Shown: positions 1-12,188, numbered from the stretch's first letter. The stretch is 64,000 nucleotides of DNA from Paralithodes platypus (GCA_032716605.1 CM064571.1:10484405-10548404), one strand, 5' to 3'. The notes: generated by a model not told the origin, from the letters alone. Program-made: numbers and translations.

Positions 1-1575
1 GCCATCCTGTAGTAGGTTGGGTACTCCAATTGCGCCTAGTTGAGTCCCTATTGAGTCATCCCCTATTCCGAACTTAGAGTGGTCTCAGTTTGAACATGAC
101 GTTCTAGAATCAGCCGTCCAATCTGAGGAGGTTCGATTGCCCTCAGCCCGGTTGCCGAAAGAAATTAATTTTCAATATGAATGGGATGACGAGTCAGAAC
201 ATCTTGAATCGGGGCAACAGGTGGCTTCCAATGGGCATTCAGACGTGGAAACTCAGTCTATGTCTACGGACCAAAATAGGGATTTTGTGACAAAGGAAGA
301 CCTACAGGCATTTATGGATGTTGTATTGAGTAAATTGGGCAGGGAAAAGTCTGTGCCAGTCTCCCTTGCACCACTGCCTGTCGCGAAGCCTTTGGGTTCA
401 CTTCAAGTTATACCTAAGGAAGTCACTACTCCCTCCATTGTCACTACTAGTATTAGCAATGTTACTCCGACGCTAGTTACGTCCAATGTCAGATTGTTGG
501 CGGATATCATTCCTCCTCTACTTGATAAGACTCCCCTTAAAAAATGTCCTATGCCCTTACTTTATGGTCCAAATCGATCCTGGGCTCCTATTGCTCCTAT
601 GAACCCGCAGGCCTCGCAATCGACGGTGTCAGGTAAGACTCCTGTCCCTGAACACTGGTGTGTGGAACTTAGTGAGTCAAAGAAATTGCGAGCTAAGAAT
701 GTGACAGGTGAGGTATTAGATGTAGTGGTGAAAGCTATTCCCAATGTCTATACGCCGGACTATTTTGTGTATGCTCCGTCACCAGCTCCGCCGCCGGCCT
801 AATCTGTTCGCCTGTATTCCGACTGGTCCAAGCTTGAAGGTTTTAATGACATGAAATCTTTATTAAGCTTAACGTCGGAGTTGGATACTCAACCCATTCA
901 GGACCAGTCAGGGAATTCAGTCTTACAGATTGGGACCTTCGGCTCAGGTCTGTGGCTCGACTGGGAATTAGAGGCCCAAGACTTTGCCAGCACCATCACT
1001 AGTAATTCTACCCACCAAATTCCTCAGGAAAATCATTATTGGTTCTCATTACCGGTGGCTCATGCGGGGGGTGTATCCAAACCTGTGTTAGACTTTTTGA
1101 GTGCACCCAAACTTTCATTATGTCAGTTGGTGGACCCTTTTTCTAGTCCTACACCTACTCAGATAGATAAGTACTTTAAGTTAAGGCAGAAAGCCTGGCG
1201 CCTGTTGTCTCAGTTCCTCGTCTGTCGTCAACTATCTGAATCACTAGTGCGAACGACTGAGGCGGTAACCGATCCCTAGGCGACCAAGGCCCTTTCTCAG
1301 ACCTGGCGGCTTATGCTCCAAAACTCTGTGCAGACTCTAGGACAGTTCTAGGTGATATCCGGTTGGCTTTCTTGGAAGCCGTTTGGGCGCGCCAAGATCT
1401 CAGGGTGTTCTTGGTGAAGAATATTCTGGAAGAGATTGGTCGTAGGCTAATTATTTCCCCCGTACTGACCACTACCTTGGTTTCTCAGGAAGTGTGGCGG
1501 TCAGTATGTAGCTTGTTAGACTCTGTCAGAGCGACTGCCTCCACTCCCAGGAAGGAATCTACTCTCAAAGTTTAA
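1..1575 (+). pseudogene. DIRS Gag-like ORF1, fragmented
   Basis: Three consecutive open stretches (about 70-802, 851-1279, 1363-1575) carry a hydrophilic Ser/Thr/Pro-rich protein without recognisable enzymatic motifs, in the position of the DIRS Gag-like ORF1. The first stretch stays open upstream of position 137, so the ATG is probably outside the window or lost. Stops near 800 and 1277 and frame changes break it up. A Ser/Gly/Lys-rich tail near 1620-1740 (GKSGQK-type) resembles basic Gag tails but is also out of frame. The assignment rests mostly on position before the RT, since Gag proteins are poorly conserved. Confidence 0.6.
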
Positions 1576-1959
1576 CATAGTCAGAGTCACCATAGTGCCC
1601 CAAGTTTTTTCAGTCATTCAATACTCCATTCAAACCTGGCAGCAGTGGCTCGGCACGAGGCAAAGGTCAGAGTAAGGGACAAGGGAATTGGTATAAAGGT
1701 TATTCTAAGGGGAAGTCAGGTCAGAAATCGTGGCCCCCTCCCTCTAGCTAGTCTTCAGAAACCACCACTCCCCAGTAAAAAAAACTGAGGGATCAATCAG
1801 CTCTCTCACTCCCAGGGCCCATGACGGGCGAGTTGGACACGAATGTTGCTCTGCCGGACATGTCCAGTTGCGTGACTGGGGAATTCCGGACGTGCTACCG
1901 GGCATGGCCTCGGCAAACTTGGACCAGGACAGTGGTACGCAAGGGCATAACTTGGCAGT

Positions 1960-2744
1960 GGCTCCGGCGGCCTTGTTTACGTTTCCCTTCAGAAATAAAC
2001 AATGTTTCATTAGAGGGGGAGTCACTAGTCAAGGAAATGATCACCAAGTGTATCATTGTCCCGGTCAGTCTAACTCACCCAGTTTACACGTCCAGATTAT
2101 TCCTAGTGCCAAAAAGGGATAGTGTTCAAATGAGATTGGTCGTAGACTTGTCCCAACTGAACCGCTATATTCACAACCCATCGTTTAGGATGCTGACTGT
2201 GAATCATATCAGGTTAACACTTCCGCCGCAAGGTTGGATGTGTTCTTTAGACCTGAAGAAGCCTATTGGCATGTCCCAGTAAACAAACAGTTCAAAGGTT
2301 TCCTCATTCTGAGGATCAGGCATCATACTTTAGTTTTTTCAATGAATGTCTTACGGTCTGAACCTGACACCTCGGGTCTTTACCAAATTAGTCCGGCAGG
2401 CCCTGTTACCACTACTACAGCAAGGGATCACAATCGTGTGGTACTTAAACGACTGGCTAGTGGTAGCGGAGTTTGAGATATTATGCCTCCAACATGTCAA
2501 CACAGTATTATGTCATGTGAAATCCCTCGGGTTCAAGGTCAACTTGGCAAAGTCGCATCTTGTCCCGGCGAGGGTAATCCAGTGGGTGGGTCTGCTGTGG
2601 GACACAGCACACTTAACTATCAGTCAGAGTGTGGACAATCGCAACAGATTTTGCAGGAAACTGTTCCGGTTTCTCCACAGTCTGACCACCACAAGGAAGG
2701 TGTGGGAGTCCCTGGTAGGCTCTCTCAACCGTTGGGACGGTTGA
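1960..2744 (+). pseudogene. DIRS reverse transcriptase domain, frameshifted, catalytic D changed
   Basis: RT motifs are read in order across three frames. RLVVDLSQLNRYI is at about 2131-2170, typical of DIRS RT. SLDLK then shifts frame into EAYWHVPVNKQFKGF near 2255-2300. Motif YLNDWLVV is at about 2440-2463. The usual DIRS catalytic box is YLDD; here the first Asp reads Asn, so the active site is damaged as well as the frame. Downstream, GFKVNLAKSHLVPA is the standard segment after the catalytic box. Frame changes at about 2262 and 2340 show a dead copy. It continues directly into RNase H. Confidence 0.85.
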
Positions 2745-3700
2745 AAGTAAAGAGGTTAATCTTGGAGGGAAACAGACATTTTCCGCTTATGACGGTGGAT
2801 AATTCATGGCATATCCCGAAATTAATCCACAACTTACTGGCGGTCTGGGCGAGGCTAGAAACATTACACTCAATTATGACATGGACATCTCCTGCACCTA
2901 CGGTATGGGTAGACACAGATGCTTCAGGTACTCTGGGATGGGCTTACCAGTCAAACCTCAGACACCAAGGCCAGGGTCTTTGGTCCCGGATTAAGGAGTC
3001 TCGCATCAACGCGAAAGAGTTGTTAATCTCTTTATTTTTCCTTCAGGCACACGGTTTGACTCTAGTGGGAAAATCAGTGGCCTTCATAATGGACAATCTG
3101 AATGCAGTCACGTGCATTCAGAAGCAAGGGTCAGCAAGGTCTCGAGTATTACTAAAGTTGTCGGAAAAGATATTTGTGTTGGCGGAAAAGCTAATAATTT
3201 ATCTTCACGCATCATATCTGCCAGGCGTGGTGAAAGTATGGGCAGATGCTCTGTCACGGCAACAGAGCACACAAGTAGAATGGGCTCTGAAGCAAACCGT
3301 CTTTCAACGGATGATTGCAGAGCCTTACCGTCCACAAGTAGATTTGTTCGCGTCTGAGGAGAACCACAAACTCCCTCTCTTCCTGACTTGCCGGGGTAGG
3401 ACCCCGGAGGGGGGACCAGATGTATTGCTGGAGGATTGGAGCAAATGGAACTCCATTTATCTGTTTCCTCAACCAGACGCTTCACTCATGTGTCAAGTAG
3501 TTCACAAACTACGGGATTATCGGGGCTTAGTCTCGATGATCGTGCCCCTGTGGCCGGCTCAGGTGTGGTACTCGCAATTGAAGACGTGGTGCGAGAACCC
3601 AGTGTCACTCCCGATCTCGTATTTCCACTTAGAGACAATTGGAAACCTCAAGACCTCGCTAACTTTTGCCTTGTGGATATTCAGAAGGCCAAGTGGTTAG
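2745..3700 (+). pseudogene. DIRS RNase H domain and connection region
   Basis: An open stretch carries the RNase H signature. VWVDTDASGTLGWAY (about 2908-2950) holds the first catalytic Asp. RINAKELL (about 3003-3026) holds the Glu. IMDNLNAV (about 3088-3110) holds the next Asp. YLPGVVKVWADALSRQ (about 3217-3264) is the DIRS/LTR-type end with the last Asp. The stretch after it (FASEENHKLPLF and the following Trp-rich part) is the usual link between RNase H and recombinase in DIRS elements. This part is open over about 300 codons, so it is the best-preserved section of the element. Reading frame relative to RT is broken. Confidence 0.8.
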
Positions 3701-4640
3701 CCCACTATGGGGAGAGTGTTACCAATAAATTGAATAATCAAAATACTATCTCTACTAGACGCCAATCTCATTGGAGAGCTTTTACTACTTGGATCGTTGA
3801 GACTGACCAGACCGTGGCCTCGGTGCCCTTCATTTTCAAATATTTAGATTACCTGTTTGAACATAGAGCTTGTCAGTAGTCACGCTCAAAAATCACATGA
3901 CTGCGATTATAATTCCCTTTTATGACTTAGCGGGGCTTTCAGTACCGCAGGCGGAGGATAAAGCATTCATGCGTGCATGTTTCAAGCTTCGCCCACCACC
4001 ACGCCAGCTCATGCCTACCTGGTCACTCGACAAAGCTTTGTCTCTACGATATTCTCAGAAATTTAGCTACAATCCTACTTTTGATTCAATTTTAAAGAAG
4101 GCTGTGTTCCTGATGGCCTTGGCTACAGGTAACCGGTAATCTGAGCTGGCGGCGATGAGCAATGAACCAAACTGTCTTAGGTTCGCACGGCGCAATGCTA
4201 ATGTTCAGATTGCGCCGTCGCCCACATATATCGCAAAAAATGAACACCAAGATCGTGTGTTCACAGAGTTTGAGGTACCTGCGCTCAAACAGGGTGACAC
4301 TCATCAAAGATTATGTCCAGTGAAGTCGCTCTTAACTTAGATTGGGGTGTCCCGGCCTAACCAGACGGGAGCTCTATGGGTTTCGCAGACAGGTCAATGT
4401 CTCACAAAGCGGCACTTGGCAGATCTGTTGGTCGAGGTTAAGGAGAGTATTCCAGGGGCTGTTGGGTGAGAACATGATTTACGAAAATGGGCAGTGTTGC
4501 TTCGTTTTCTTAAGAATTTTTCTTTAATGATATTCAACAGACTAATTTGTGGACCTCCAACCAAACCTTTTTGTCACGTTACCTGTCAGTGAATTTAGAG
4601 AAACCACGTGACTTGTGTCGCGCTACGGCAACGGGTCTAA
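3640..4640 (+). pseudogene. DIRS tyrosine recombinase, broken
   Basis: The N-terminal SAM-like part begins near 3690 (SHWRAFTTWIVE type). It passes through a frame change near 3875 into LMALATGNR then a TAA at about 4137 and SELAAM. This is the catalytic Arg box of DIRS recombinases, where R is normally followed by a residue and SEL. Further on, RHLADLLVEV and EHDLRKWA (about 4409-4490) give the H-x-x-R box. LSRYLS-type sequence near 4573-4590 would hold the tyrosine nucleophile. At least four stops or shifts interrupt it. Function in life was integration of a circular DNA intermediate without target duplication. Confidence 0.75.
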
Positions 4641-5100
4641 ATTATTCGGTGATTTTAATTTTAAGAGGAGAGGGGGGTGTACATAGCTAAAACCCTCAGC
4701 CCGCCGGACGTGGTTGTGCTGTTGCACGTTGTGATAATAATTTTCTAAGTTTCCAGACTCGAAGCTAGTCAATGAGTTGAATATTTGTGTACAATATATT
4801 TTTATATGAATGTACATATAGTTTATATTTGTACATAAACTCTGTATGTTTATATGTAGTATGTCTTCCCACAGCCCCTATCCAAGGCTTAGAGGAGATG
4901 TACATGGGTGAATATTTAAGTATGCCACCTGTAACCCTTTTATATTTTTCAAAAATAAACATTTAGAGCTCTAGGCAATGGGTTTATTCTCATCCTATTT
5001 ATTTTAGTGATTTTGGATATTTATCACGAATGTCCCCCTCCAGACTTGTGATATCAGGCATGTCGTCAATGATGGAGGGGCCACTAATAAATTATAGGTC

Positions 5101-5541
5101 TGAGTCCCGAAGGGAAGAAGGAAAACCTAATATTTAGTAGTGGCCCCGGAATCATTAACGATTCCGGCCCTCCCTTCCATCCCCTTCCCATTCGTTCTGA
5201 TGTTTCTTGTAAATCTTGATATATCAGTGAAGAGCGAGTATGCGCAGAGTCTCTAGAAACCCACGCTGGAAAAACATCTGAACTACGGGAAGCGTAGAAC
5301 AGATAAGAGTTCTAAACTTTTTTCTTTCATTATTTTTAATTAGTTTTTACGTAGTGGCATCCGCATCATAAGCACGAGTCCGTAAGTTATCATTACATTG
5401 TTTGGTCTCTATGATCCGGGGCAGGTATTTTGAACAGCTGAATTTAGAGTTCAAAGAGTGCCATTACTGTATAAGGCATGTCGTCAATGATTCCGGGGCC
5501 ACTACTAAATATTACGTTTTCCTTCTTCCCTTCGGGACTCA
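5101..5541. repeat. DIRS complementary inverted repeat (61-bp arms)
   Basis: Positions 5101-5161 and 5481-5541 are reverse complements over 61 bp with two mismatches. A direct partial copy of the right arm (AGGCATGTCGTCAATGAT) also occurs at 5057-5074. Together these form a left partial arm, an inverted arm and a right arm, the geometry of the terminal and internal complementary regions DIRS elements use to join ends of their circular form. The short CCCCTCCA/TGGAGGGG pair around 5035-5080 adds a further hairpin. Confidence 0.7.
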
Positions 5542-5545
5542 AATC

Positions 5546-6020
5546 TTACAGTATTTTTCATATTACTATGTAAATTGTATATTAATCTACTTCAGCCATA
5601 ATATTTCCCAGATAATTAGGGCTTGCATTGAGAGGTAACATAGATCACAATTATATATCGGTAATCTATTTATCACTGTCAAAACAAATGCCATAAACAT
5701 TTCTATCAGGTTCACAAAAAAGGGATAATAGACGGTAAATTAAACATGAAAAGATGAAGTTATTTAATATACTCCTGTGTGTTTAATTCTTATACACACA
5801 AGTAAACAAAAAGTAAGCGTGTATGTTGGCAACATGTGAGCGAACGGCTTCGTATCTCCAAAGTTAAGGACAGGAAAACATGAGTGTGGGTTGTGTTGCA
5901 GGAACTGGCAATATTTCGGGAGTGACTGGTAATTCTAATATTCCTGTAGTGTTTTGTTTTGTAGTTAATGTCAAATATAGTAACCCATACAATACCGGTG
6001 ACATCTTTGTCATCTTATTC
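5546..6020. other. AT-rich gap between DIRS and LINE
   Basis: AT-rich sequence without a recognisable motif. An ATG near 5880 opens into the LINE frame, but the first 45 or so codons do not look like LINE protein and are probably chance-open flank at the truncation point. Confidence 0.5.
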
Positions 6021-6024
6021 TGGC

Positions 6025-7916
6025 AACTTTCACCTAAATGGTTTGACCATAATTGTGCTAGAGTAACTGAACAAAAAGCAACAGCCTACAATGCATACAC
6101 AAGATCAAAAACACATGAAGCCTTTAATTACTTTAGAAACATCAGAAATCATGACAAAACTGTATTAAACCTAACTAAATCAAACTTTCTCCACAAGCAG
6201 GCAAATAAACTTCTAAATAATCCAAATGATAACAAAATATTTTGGTCTACTCTTAACTCATTCAAATCCAACTTCACTACTGCTTCATCCATTCTACCAT
6301 TAAAATCTCCGACTGGCAATCTTGTAAGTTACCCACGAGGTAAAGCTAACCTTCTTGCAGATATTTTCTCCACCAACTCAACCTTAGATGAAATAAATCA
6401 AGATGTCCCTGTACTTAATTTTAATTCGCCTGAAATTCCCTCACTTAAGATCCACACCAGACATGTCAAAACTTTTTTGCAGAATCTCTCAGTAGATAAG
6501 GCTCCTGGTCCAGATGAAATTCCTCCAATAGTACTTAAGAATTGCTCCTTGGTGCTCGCTCCTGTATTGGCAAAAAATTTCCGTCTGTGTACTCATACCT
6601 CATGCTTCCCAGTACCCTGGAAAGAAGCAAACATTCATCCAGTTCCTAAAAAAGGTGCCTCTTCAGATCCATCAAACTACAGACCAATAGCTATAACTTC
6701 CACTCTTGGTAAAGTCTTTGAAATTATATTAAATAATCACATAATTAAGCATCTTGAGAATAATAAATTAATCAGTGATAGGCAATATGGTTCTAGACGA
6801 TGTCGATCAACTGCAGACATTCTTTGCCTTCTTACGCATCAAATCAACCAAGCTACAGACCAACATGGTGAAACACATACAATAGCACTGGATATATCAA
6901 AGGCATTTGATAGAGTCTGGCATCAATCCTTATTGTCGAAGATGTCACACTACGGCCTTGCATCATTAGTTCCACTAATTTCTTCTTATCTTCATAACAG
7001 AAAAATATGTGTAATGGTAGATGGCCTTTATTCTCAATTTCACTCAATAAATGCTGGTGTTTCCCAGGGATCAGTTTTGGCCCCAATTCTGTTCCTCATT
7101 CATATCAATGATCTCATATCTACCACTCATAATCCAATACATTCCTACGCAGATGACTCAACACTCCACAGTTCCTTCACATTTACCAATTCTTTCACCC
7201 AACCCGATCTTATAAATTCAAAAATAAACACTGCAATTTCTCTGAACCAGGATCTTTCTAGAATTAATGGATGGGGACAAAAGAATCTAGTTTCCTTTAA
7301 TGCACAGAAAACCAAGTACATTAAATTTTCTAACCGACAGAATCTCACTGACTCCCATATATTTTTTAATGATGTAATTATTCCCACTTCCCCTAGTATT
7401 GACATTCTCGGTGTAACATTAACTACTAACTTGAGCTGGACACATTATGTTAGAAGCATTGCTAAGAATGCCTCTAAAAAACTGGGACTCCTGTACAGAG
7501 TTTGGGAATTCTTCACTGACGAGCAGTTGGCCGTAATATATAAAAGTCATGTGCGTTCTCAGATGGATTACTGTTCACCTCTGTGGGGTGGAAGTGGAGT
7601 GGTTGCATTGAGGCAGTTGGACAAAATTCAAAATAAAGCTATTAGATTAATCAATAACCCTGCAATCACACAGGACCTTCCTACATTATCCATACGAAGA
7701 AACGTTGCATCCCTTGCATTATTCTACAGATATTTTCACAGCAATTGTTCCGAGGAACTTGCTTCAATTGTGCCGCCTCTCCACATCTTTCCCCGTAGAA
7801 CTAGGGCAGCTGAGAGCGCCCATGAATTTACACATTCTCCACCACAATGCAGAACTTCTGCTTATCAGAATTCATTTATCCCCAGAGCTACTACTCTTTG
7901 GAATTCACTTCCCTAG
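6025..7916 (+). pseudogene. LINE reverse transcriptase ORF2, N-terminally truncated
   Basis: About 630 codons are open without a stop, unusual for this window. Visible RT blocks: KAPGPDEIPP (about 6500), NIHPVPKKG and NYRPIAITS (about 6630-6700), ALDISKAFDRVWH (about 6886-6925), GVSQGSVLAPILF (about 7060-7100) and the catalytic YADDS (about 7144-7158). The C-terminal part (LGVTLTTNLSW, YKSHVRSQMDYCSPLWGG, RRNVASLALFYRY) is the thumb/C-terminal region typical of Jockey/CR1-type proteins. The upstream ATG at 5880 lies in non-LINE flank. All RT catalytic residues look intact, but without endonuclease this copy is not autonomous. Confidence 0.85.
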
Positions 7917-8075
7917 AATTGCTTTCCACAAACTTACAATCTACAAATGTTTAAATCCAGTTGTTACAAACATTTTATGAATGGAGGATGCCTTTAGGCA
8001 CATGGACCTTTTTGTTTTATCTGTGTTTTTCCTTCCTCTGTTCATTGTCTCTTAAAAAAACAAAAAACAAAAAAA
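6025..8075 (+). mobile_element. 5'-truncated LINE (Jockey/CR1 group) with A-rich tail
   Basis: The element starts inside the linker between endonuclease and RT and runs through a complete RT and C-terminal domain. The stop is at 7914-7916, followed by a short 3' UTR ending in an A-rich run at about 8052-8075. The endonuclease domain is absent. A relative of the same C-terminal domain lies on the other strand at 20148-20708. Confidence 0.85.
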
Positions 8076-8159
8076 CTATAAGACGATTATATTTAGCCTA
8101 GAAAGGATGTCTACCAATTAAAAGGCTACAGACTGTCTCATATAATCCTTTTAGCTACT

Positions 8160-9478
8160 ATGTATCCCTTCCAAGGGTATCATAGGTATTGGTATTATAG
8201 GTAAACGTATCATTGGTAAAGGTATCATAGGTATAGGTATCATAGGTAAAGGTATCATAGGTATAGGTATTATAGGTGAAGGAATCATAGGTATAGGTAT
8301 CATAGGTAAACATATCATAGGTTTAGGTATTATAGTTATAGGTGGTATAGGAATTATAGGTATAGGTGGTATAGGAATTATAGTTATCATAGGTAAATTT
8401 ATCATAGGTATAGGTATTATAGCCATAGGTATCTTAGATATACTGTAGGTATAATAGGTAAAGGTATCATAGGTATAAGTAAAGGTATCATAGGTATAGG
8501 TATCATAGGTATAGGTATCATAGGTAAAGGTATCATAGGTAAAGGTATCATAGGTATAGTTATCATAGGTAAAGGTATCATAGGTAAAGGTATCATAGGT
8601 ATCATAGGTATAGGTATCATAGGTAAAGGTATCATAGGTAAAGGTGTCATAGGTAAAGGTATCATAGGTATAGGTATCATAGGTATAGATATCATAGGTA
8701 AAGGTATCATAGGTAAAGATATCATAGGTATAAGTAAGGGCATCATAGGTATAGGTATCATAGGTATAGGTATCATAGGTAAAGGTATCATAGGTAAAGG
8801 TATCATAGGTATAGGTATCATAGGTATAGGTATCATAGGTATAGGTATCATAGGTAAAGGTATCATAGGTAAAGGTATCATAGGTATAGGTATTATAGGT
8901 AAAGGTATCATAGGTAAAGGTATCATAGGTAAAGGTATCATAGGTATAGGTATCATAGGAAAAGGTATCATAGGTAAAGGTATCATAGGTATAAGTAAAG
9001 GTATCATAGGTATAGGTATCATAGGTATAGGTATCATAGGTAAAGGTATCATAGGTAAAGGTATCATAGGTATAGGTATCATAGGTATAGGTATCATAGG
9101 TATAGGTATCATAGGTAAAGGTATCATAGGTAAAGGTATCATAGGTATAAGTAAAGGTATCATAGGTATAGGTATCATAGGTATAGGTATCATAGGTAAA
9201 GGCATCATAGGTAAAGGTATCATAGGTATAAGTAAAGGTATCATAGGTATAGGTATCATAGGTATAGGTATCATAGGTAAAGGTATCATAGGTAAAGGTA
9301 TCATAGGTATAGGTATCATAGGTAAAGGTATCGTAGGTATAGGTATAATAGGTATAGGTATCATAGGTAAAGGTATCATAGGTAAAGGTATCATTCGTAA
9401 AGGTATCATAGGTAAAGGTATCATAGGTACAGGTATCATAGGTATAGGTATCATAGGTATAGGTATCATAGGTATCTG
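8160..9478. repeat. 15-bp minisatellite, about 87 units
   Basis: Tandem repetition of GGTATCATAGGTAAA and GGTATCATAGGTATA, with occasional variants. Irregular short units (GGTATAAGTAAA) recur near 8480, 8729, 8991, 9147 and 9229, suggesting an overlying higher-order period. The unit length is a multiple of three, so the minus strand is open and would read MIPIP/MIPLP repeats; this is a by-product, not a gene. The left end (8160-8440) is more degenerate than the right. Confidence 0.95.
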
Positions 9479-9479
9479 A

Positions 9480-10210
9480 TATATATATGACAGGTAAAAT
9501 ATACAGTACTTCTAAACATACAGCCTTCTACCACTGACGCAGGTAGCAAGCAGAGCATCACTGTTTTTATTACATCTTGCATAGAGGTAATGCTCCAAAG
9601 GTTGTAACAGGAAATCATAAATAGCAGCTACGACTATATATACTTATAATATATGTCACACACACACACATGTTTAGCAACAATATTCCTCCAGTGTTGA
9701 GGGTAGCACTGAAAAGGGACTACAAAAAATAAAAAAATAAATAAACGAAGAATAATAGTAATATGTATGTATGCATATACATATATTATACTCAAATGCA
9801 CACACCATAGCTGGGGGCGGCCGACTCGAGACATAGCCCAAACAGAAACAACATCCAAAGTTCTAATTCTTATGATCCGGAGCCGCTTTCGCGTTCCCTC
9901 GCCCCTTTCTCTGTCTCCTTGAGTAGGTGAATTTGCAAGGGGAGGAGCCAAAAGATTACAACCGAATTTAAAGAACAAATATTTATGGTCAGAAATAGCA
10001 GTTACAATATATTACAGAAATAATTATGATACACTAACGAAATATATTCAATATTTGTTGAAGCCATCTAAGTTGAATCGCTTGGTTTCACTAGTCAATA
10101 TTCACTGTCTCGTCAGCAGTAACAAAATCAAAATACTATAAAGATAGAAAGGTAAATCACTAACAATAGTCCCAGTGAGTTTATATACCCTTTATATGCT
10201 CTATATATTA
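9480..10210. other. No recognisable feature
   Basis: AT-rich sequence with a short CA run near 9660 and no coding or repeat structure that I can support. Confidence 0.5.
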
Positions 10211-10218
10211 GCCAAAAG

Positions 10219-10312
10219 AAAGTAAAAATAGCGTCCTCGTCTACTGAAAGGGTTAATATATGTTCATATGTATATTAACCCTTTTAGTAGACGAGGGCGA
10301 CTATTTCACTTT
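10219..10312. repeat. Perfect-type hairpin with TTAA-CCCTTTTAGTAGACG ends
   Basis: Arms 10219-10260 and 10271-10312 are inverted copies over 42 bp with a few mismatches around a 10-bp loop. Each arm contains CCTCGTCTACT.AAAGGGTTAA or its complement, so two TTAA-CCC element ends face each other. The sequence type matches the CCC ends of the TTAA-flanked MITEs elsewhere in the window. It may be a fragment of a foldback MITE. Confidence 0.7.
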
Positions 10313-10377
10313 TCTCTGCCTAACATTAGACGGACATACTGAAGTTTGAAAGGTCCTCCAAGTGTCAAAAGGATAAT

Positions 10378-10394
10378 ATATATATATGTGTAAT

Positions 10395-10436
<42 letters not shown>

Positions 10437-10439
10437 AAT

Positions 10440-10520
<81 letters not shown>

Positions 10521-10541
10521 TAGATAGATAGATAGATATGT
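10378..10541. repeat. (AT)n microsatellite with GATA run
   Basis: Long TA dinucleotide runs, interrupted twice by TGTGTAATTATAT, and ending in GATA repeats at about 10517-10537. Confidence 0.95.
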
Positions 10542-11270
10542 AGATAGATACACTAACGCTCTGACACCCAGAACAAATTTGCAAACTTAATAAAATCGTC
10601 TACTTATAGCCAGAATTTAAAAAAACGCGTCCTTGTAACTTGAAAGGAATACATATTTCGAGCCTGTTAACGTCTTGGTTAGAGTAAGGGATTTACTCTA
10701 TGTTTGTCATCTTCACATATCTCTCAATGCAAGCAACTGGCAGTGCAATTACATGACATGACTTGTAGAATATGAAGCCAATTGTCAAGTGTATAACAAA
10801 TCAACATTAGCTAGAATCATATATTTATTCTTTATTAAACCATTAGTACATTCTCACACTAGAGAAGTTCTCTCTCTCTCTCTCTCTCCATGGTGTGTGT
10901 GAACGCATGCCATTGCGTTCATGTATGTGTGTATGTTTGTTGATCGCAGTCACCAGTCACTCCTGCTTCAAAGGTGGGGTAGCTACACTGTGTTATGTTA
11001 TCCTATTGACCGATCGCTAATATGCTGCCTTGATCCCGCTCACGCAGCGGACCCGACATATGGATCGTTTATGTTCCGTATTTCACACATTCCTCGTGAG
11101 TATTGAAGGACCCACAAACTTATTATCGAACAATATGATTTACGGGTTGTGGGGAAAGGTTTAAGATACGATAAGAGTGTAAGTAGATAACATAACAGAT
11201 ATTTAATATATTTCACTCATATACAGTATACTGTACAGTATGCTTACTTATACTTCACTAACTACTTACT
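10542..11270. other. No recognisable feature
   Basis: AT-rich sequence with a CT run at 10867-10887. No coding signature or inverted repeat that I can support. Confidence 0.45.
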
Positions 11271-11277
11271 GTATGTT

Positions 11278-12058
11278 TTGTACTTACTGTATGCTCTGAA
11301 GAAAAAGGAGAAAAGAGCGCTGGATGTGATGGAGATGAGCTGCTTGAGGAGTATGTGTGGAGTTACTCGTAGAGACAGATTGAGGAATGAAGAGATACGT
11401 AGGAGAGTGGGGCAGCAGGAACATTTGTCAGCCAGAGTGGACAGAAGGGTGCTGAGCTGGTATGGTCATGTGGAACGAATGGGAGATGAAAGGCTTACAA
11501 AGAGAATATGTGAGTCAGGTACAAGGGGAGATAGAAGGGCAGGAAGACCCCCATTGAGATGGAGAGACTGTGTAAGAAAGGCTTTGGATGATAGAGGAAT
11601 GACTATAGATCAGGCAGGGGAAGTGGTGGTGGACAGGAGTGAATGGAGAATACTTGTGAATAGTTGAGTGAACACGTGGTCATTTGGAGTAAGGGGTCGG
11701 GCGCAAGTTGGACTAGATAATAGTCCATCAGGCGCCTGGCCCGGGGAGACGATTAATATGAAGGGTGTGCCTGGAAGTGTGGTGGGAGGGCTTGTGGCTT
11801 TGGCTCCGCTGCATGTCTGCCTGCCAAGATCGGAACCTCTCCGGGTGGTCAGGGGCCGGGGGAGTGCTGGAGCGACCTTGGTAACCCTGGTCTCTGGGTC
11901 TTCTCCTGGGTGACCTGGATGTGTGTGAGTTTGTGTTTTTTATCTGTGTTTATTTTTTGTTTTATGTTGTTTTTGTGTTTTCCCTGTTCTTGCTCTGTCT
12001 TGAGTCGGCTACCCTCAAAATGGGGATTGGGCCTGAGCATATAGATAGATAGATAGAA
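11278..12058 (+). mobile_element. RTE-like LINE 3' end with (GATA)n tail
   Basis: The C-terminal part of an RTE-type protein (11290-11667) is followed by about 370 bp of 3' UTR ending in a short GATA run at about 12040-12056. It shares its architecture with the LINE family at 14.2, 31.2 and 32.5 kb, including the GATA tail, but its protein and UTR are clearly different. It is a second subfamily, truncated at its 5' end. Confidence 0.8.
11290..11667 (+). pseudogene. RTE-like LINE C-terminal fragment
   Basis: About 125 codons are open and give the LINE C-terminal block: EMSCLRSMCGVTRRDR, a variable linker, then WYGHVERMGDERLTKR and RPPLRWRDCV. The GH-x-x-RM motif with a preceding Cys-rich CGVTRRDR segment is characteristic of the region after RT in RTE-type proteins from many invertebrates. 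RT and endonuclease are absent upstream. There is no internal stop in what remains, so this copy is truncated but not heavily mutated. Confidence 0.85.
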
Positions 12059-12184
12059 TAGATGTTTTGATATACTGCATAGCTCTATACATGTTTATTG
12101 GAATGCATTAGAAAGGTTATTTTTTTTTCGCATGCCCACGGTGCAGTATCGAATACCCCTTCTCAACTTTAGATGATATGAGCT

Positions 12185-12188
<4 letters not shown>

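Larger units (their letters stand above)
1..5545 (+). mobile_element. DIRS-like tyrosine-recombinase retrotransposon (5' end outside the window, decayed)
   Basis: The order Gag-like ORF, reverse transcriptase, RNase H, tyrosine recombinase, then short complementary repeats is that of DIRS elements, which integrate with a recombinase instead of a DDE integrase. All coding parts run on the plus strand but are split over several frames by stops and frameshifts. An AT-rich stretch (about 4640-5040) follows the recombinase and leads into an inverted repeat at 5101-5541 resembling a DIRS internal complementary region. No LTR-type direct repeats or integrase are present. The left end lies outside the window. 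The family call is firm; exact element ends are inferred. Confidence 0.85.

Noticed and set aside
5880..6024. ATG at 5880 as the true start of the LINE protein
   Set aside because: The first 45 or so residues do not resemble LINE protein and lie before the truncation point.
8417..9469. 350-codon frame of MIPIP/MIPLP repeats
   Set aside because: By-product of the 15-bp minisatellite.
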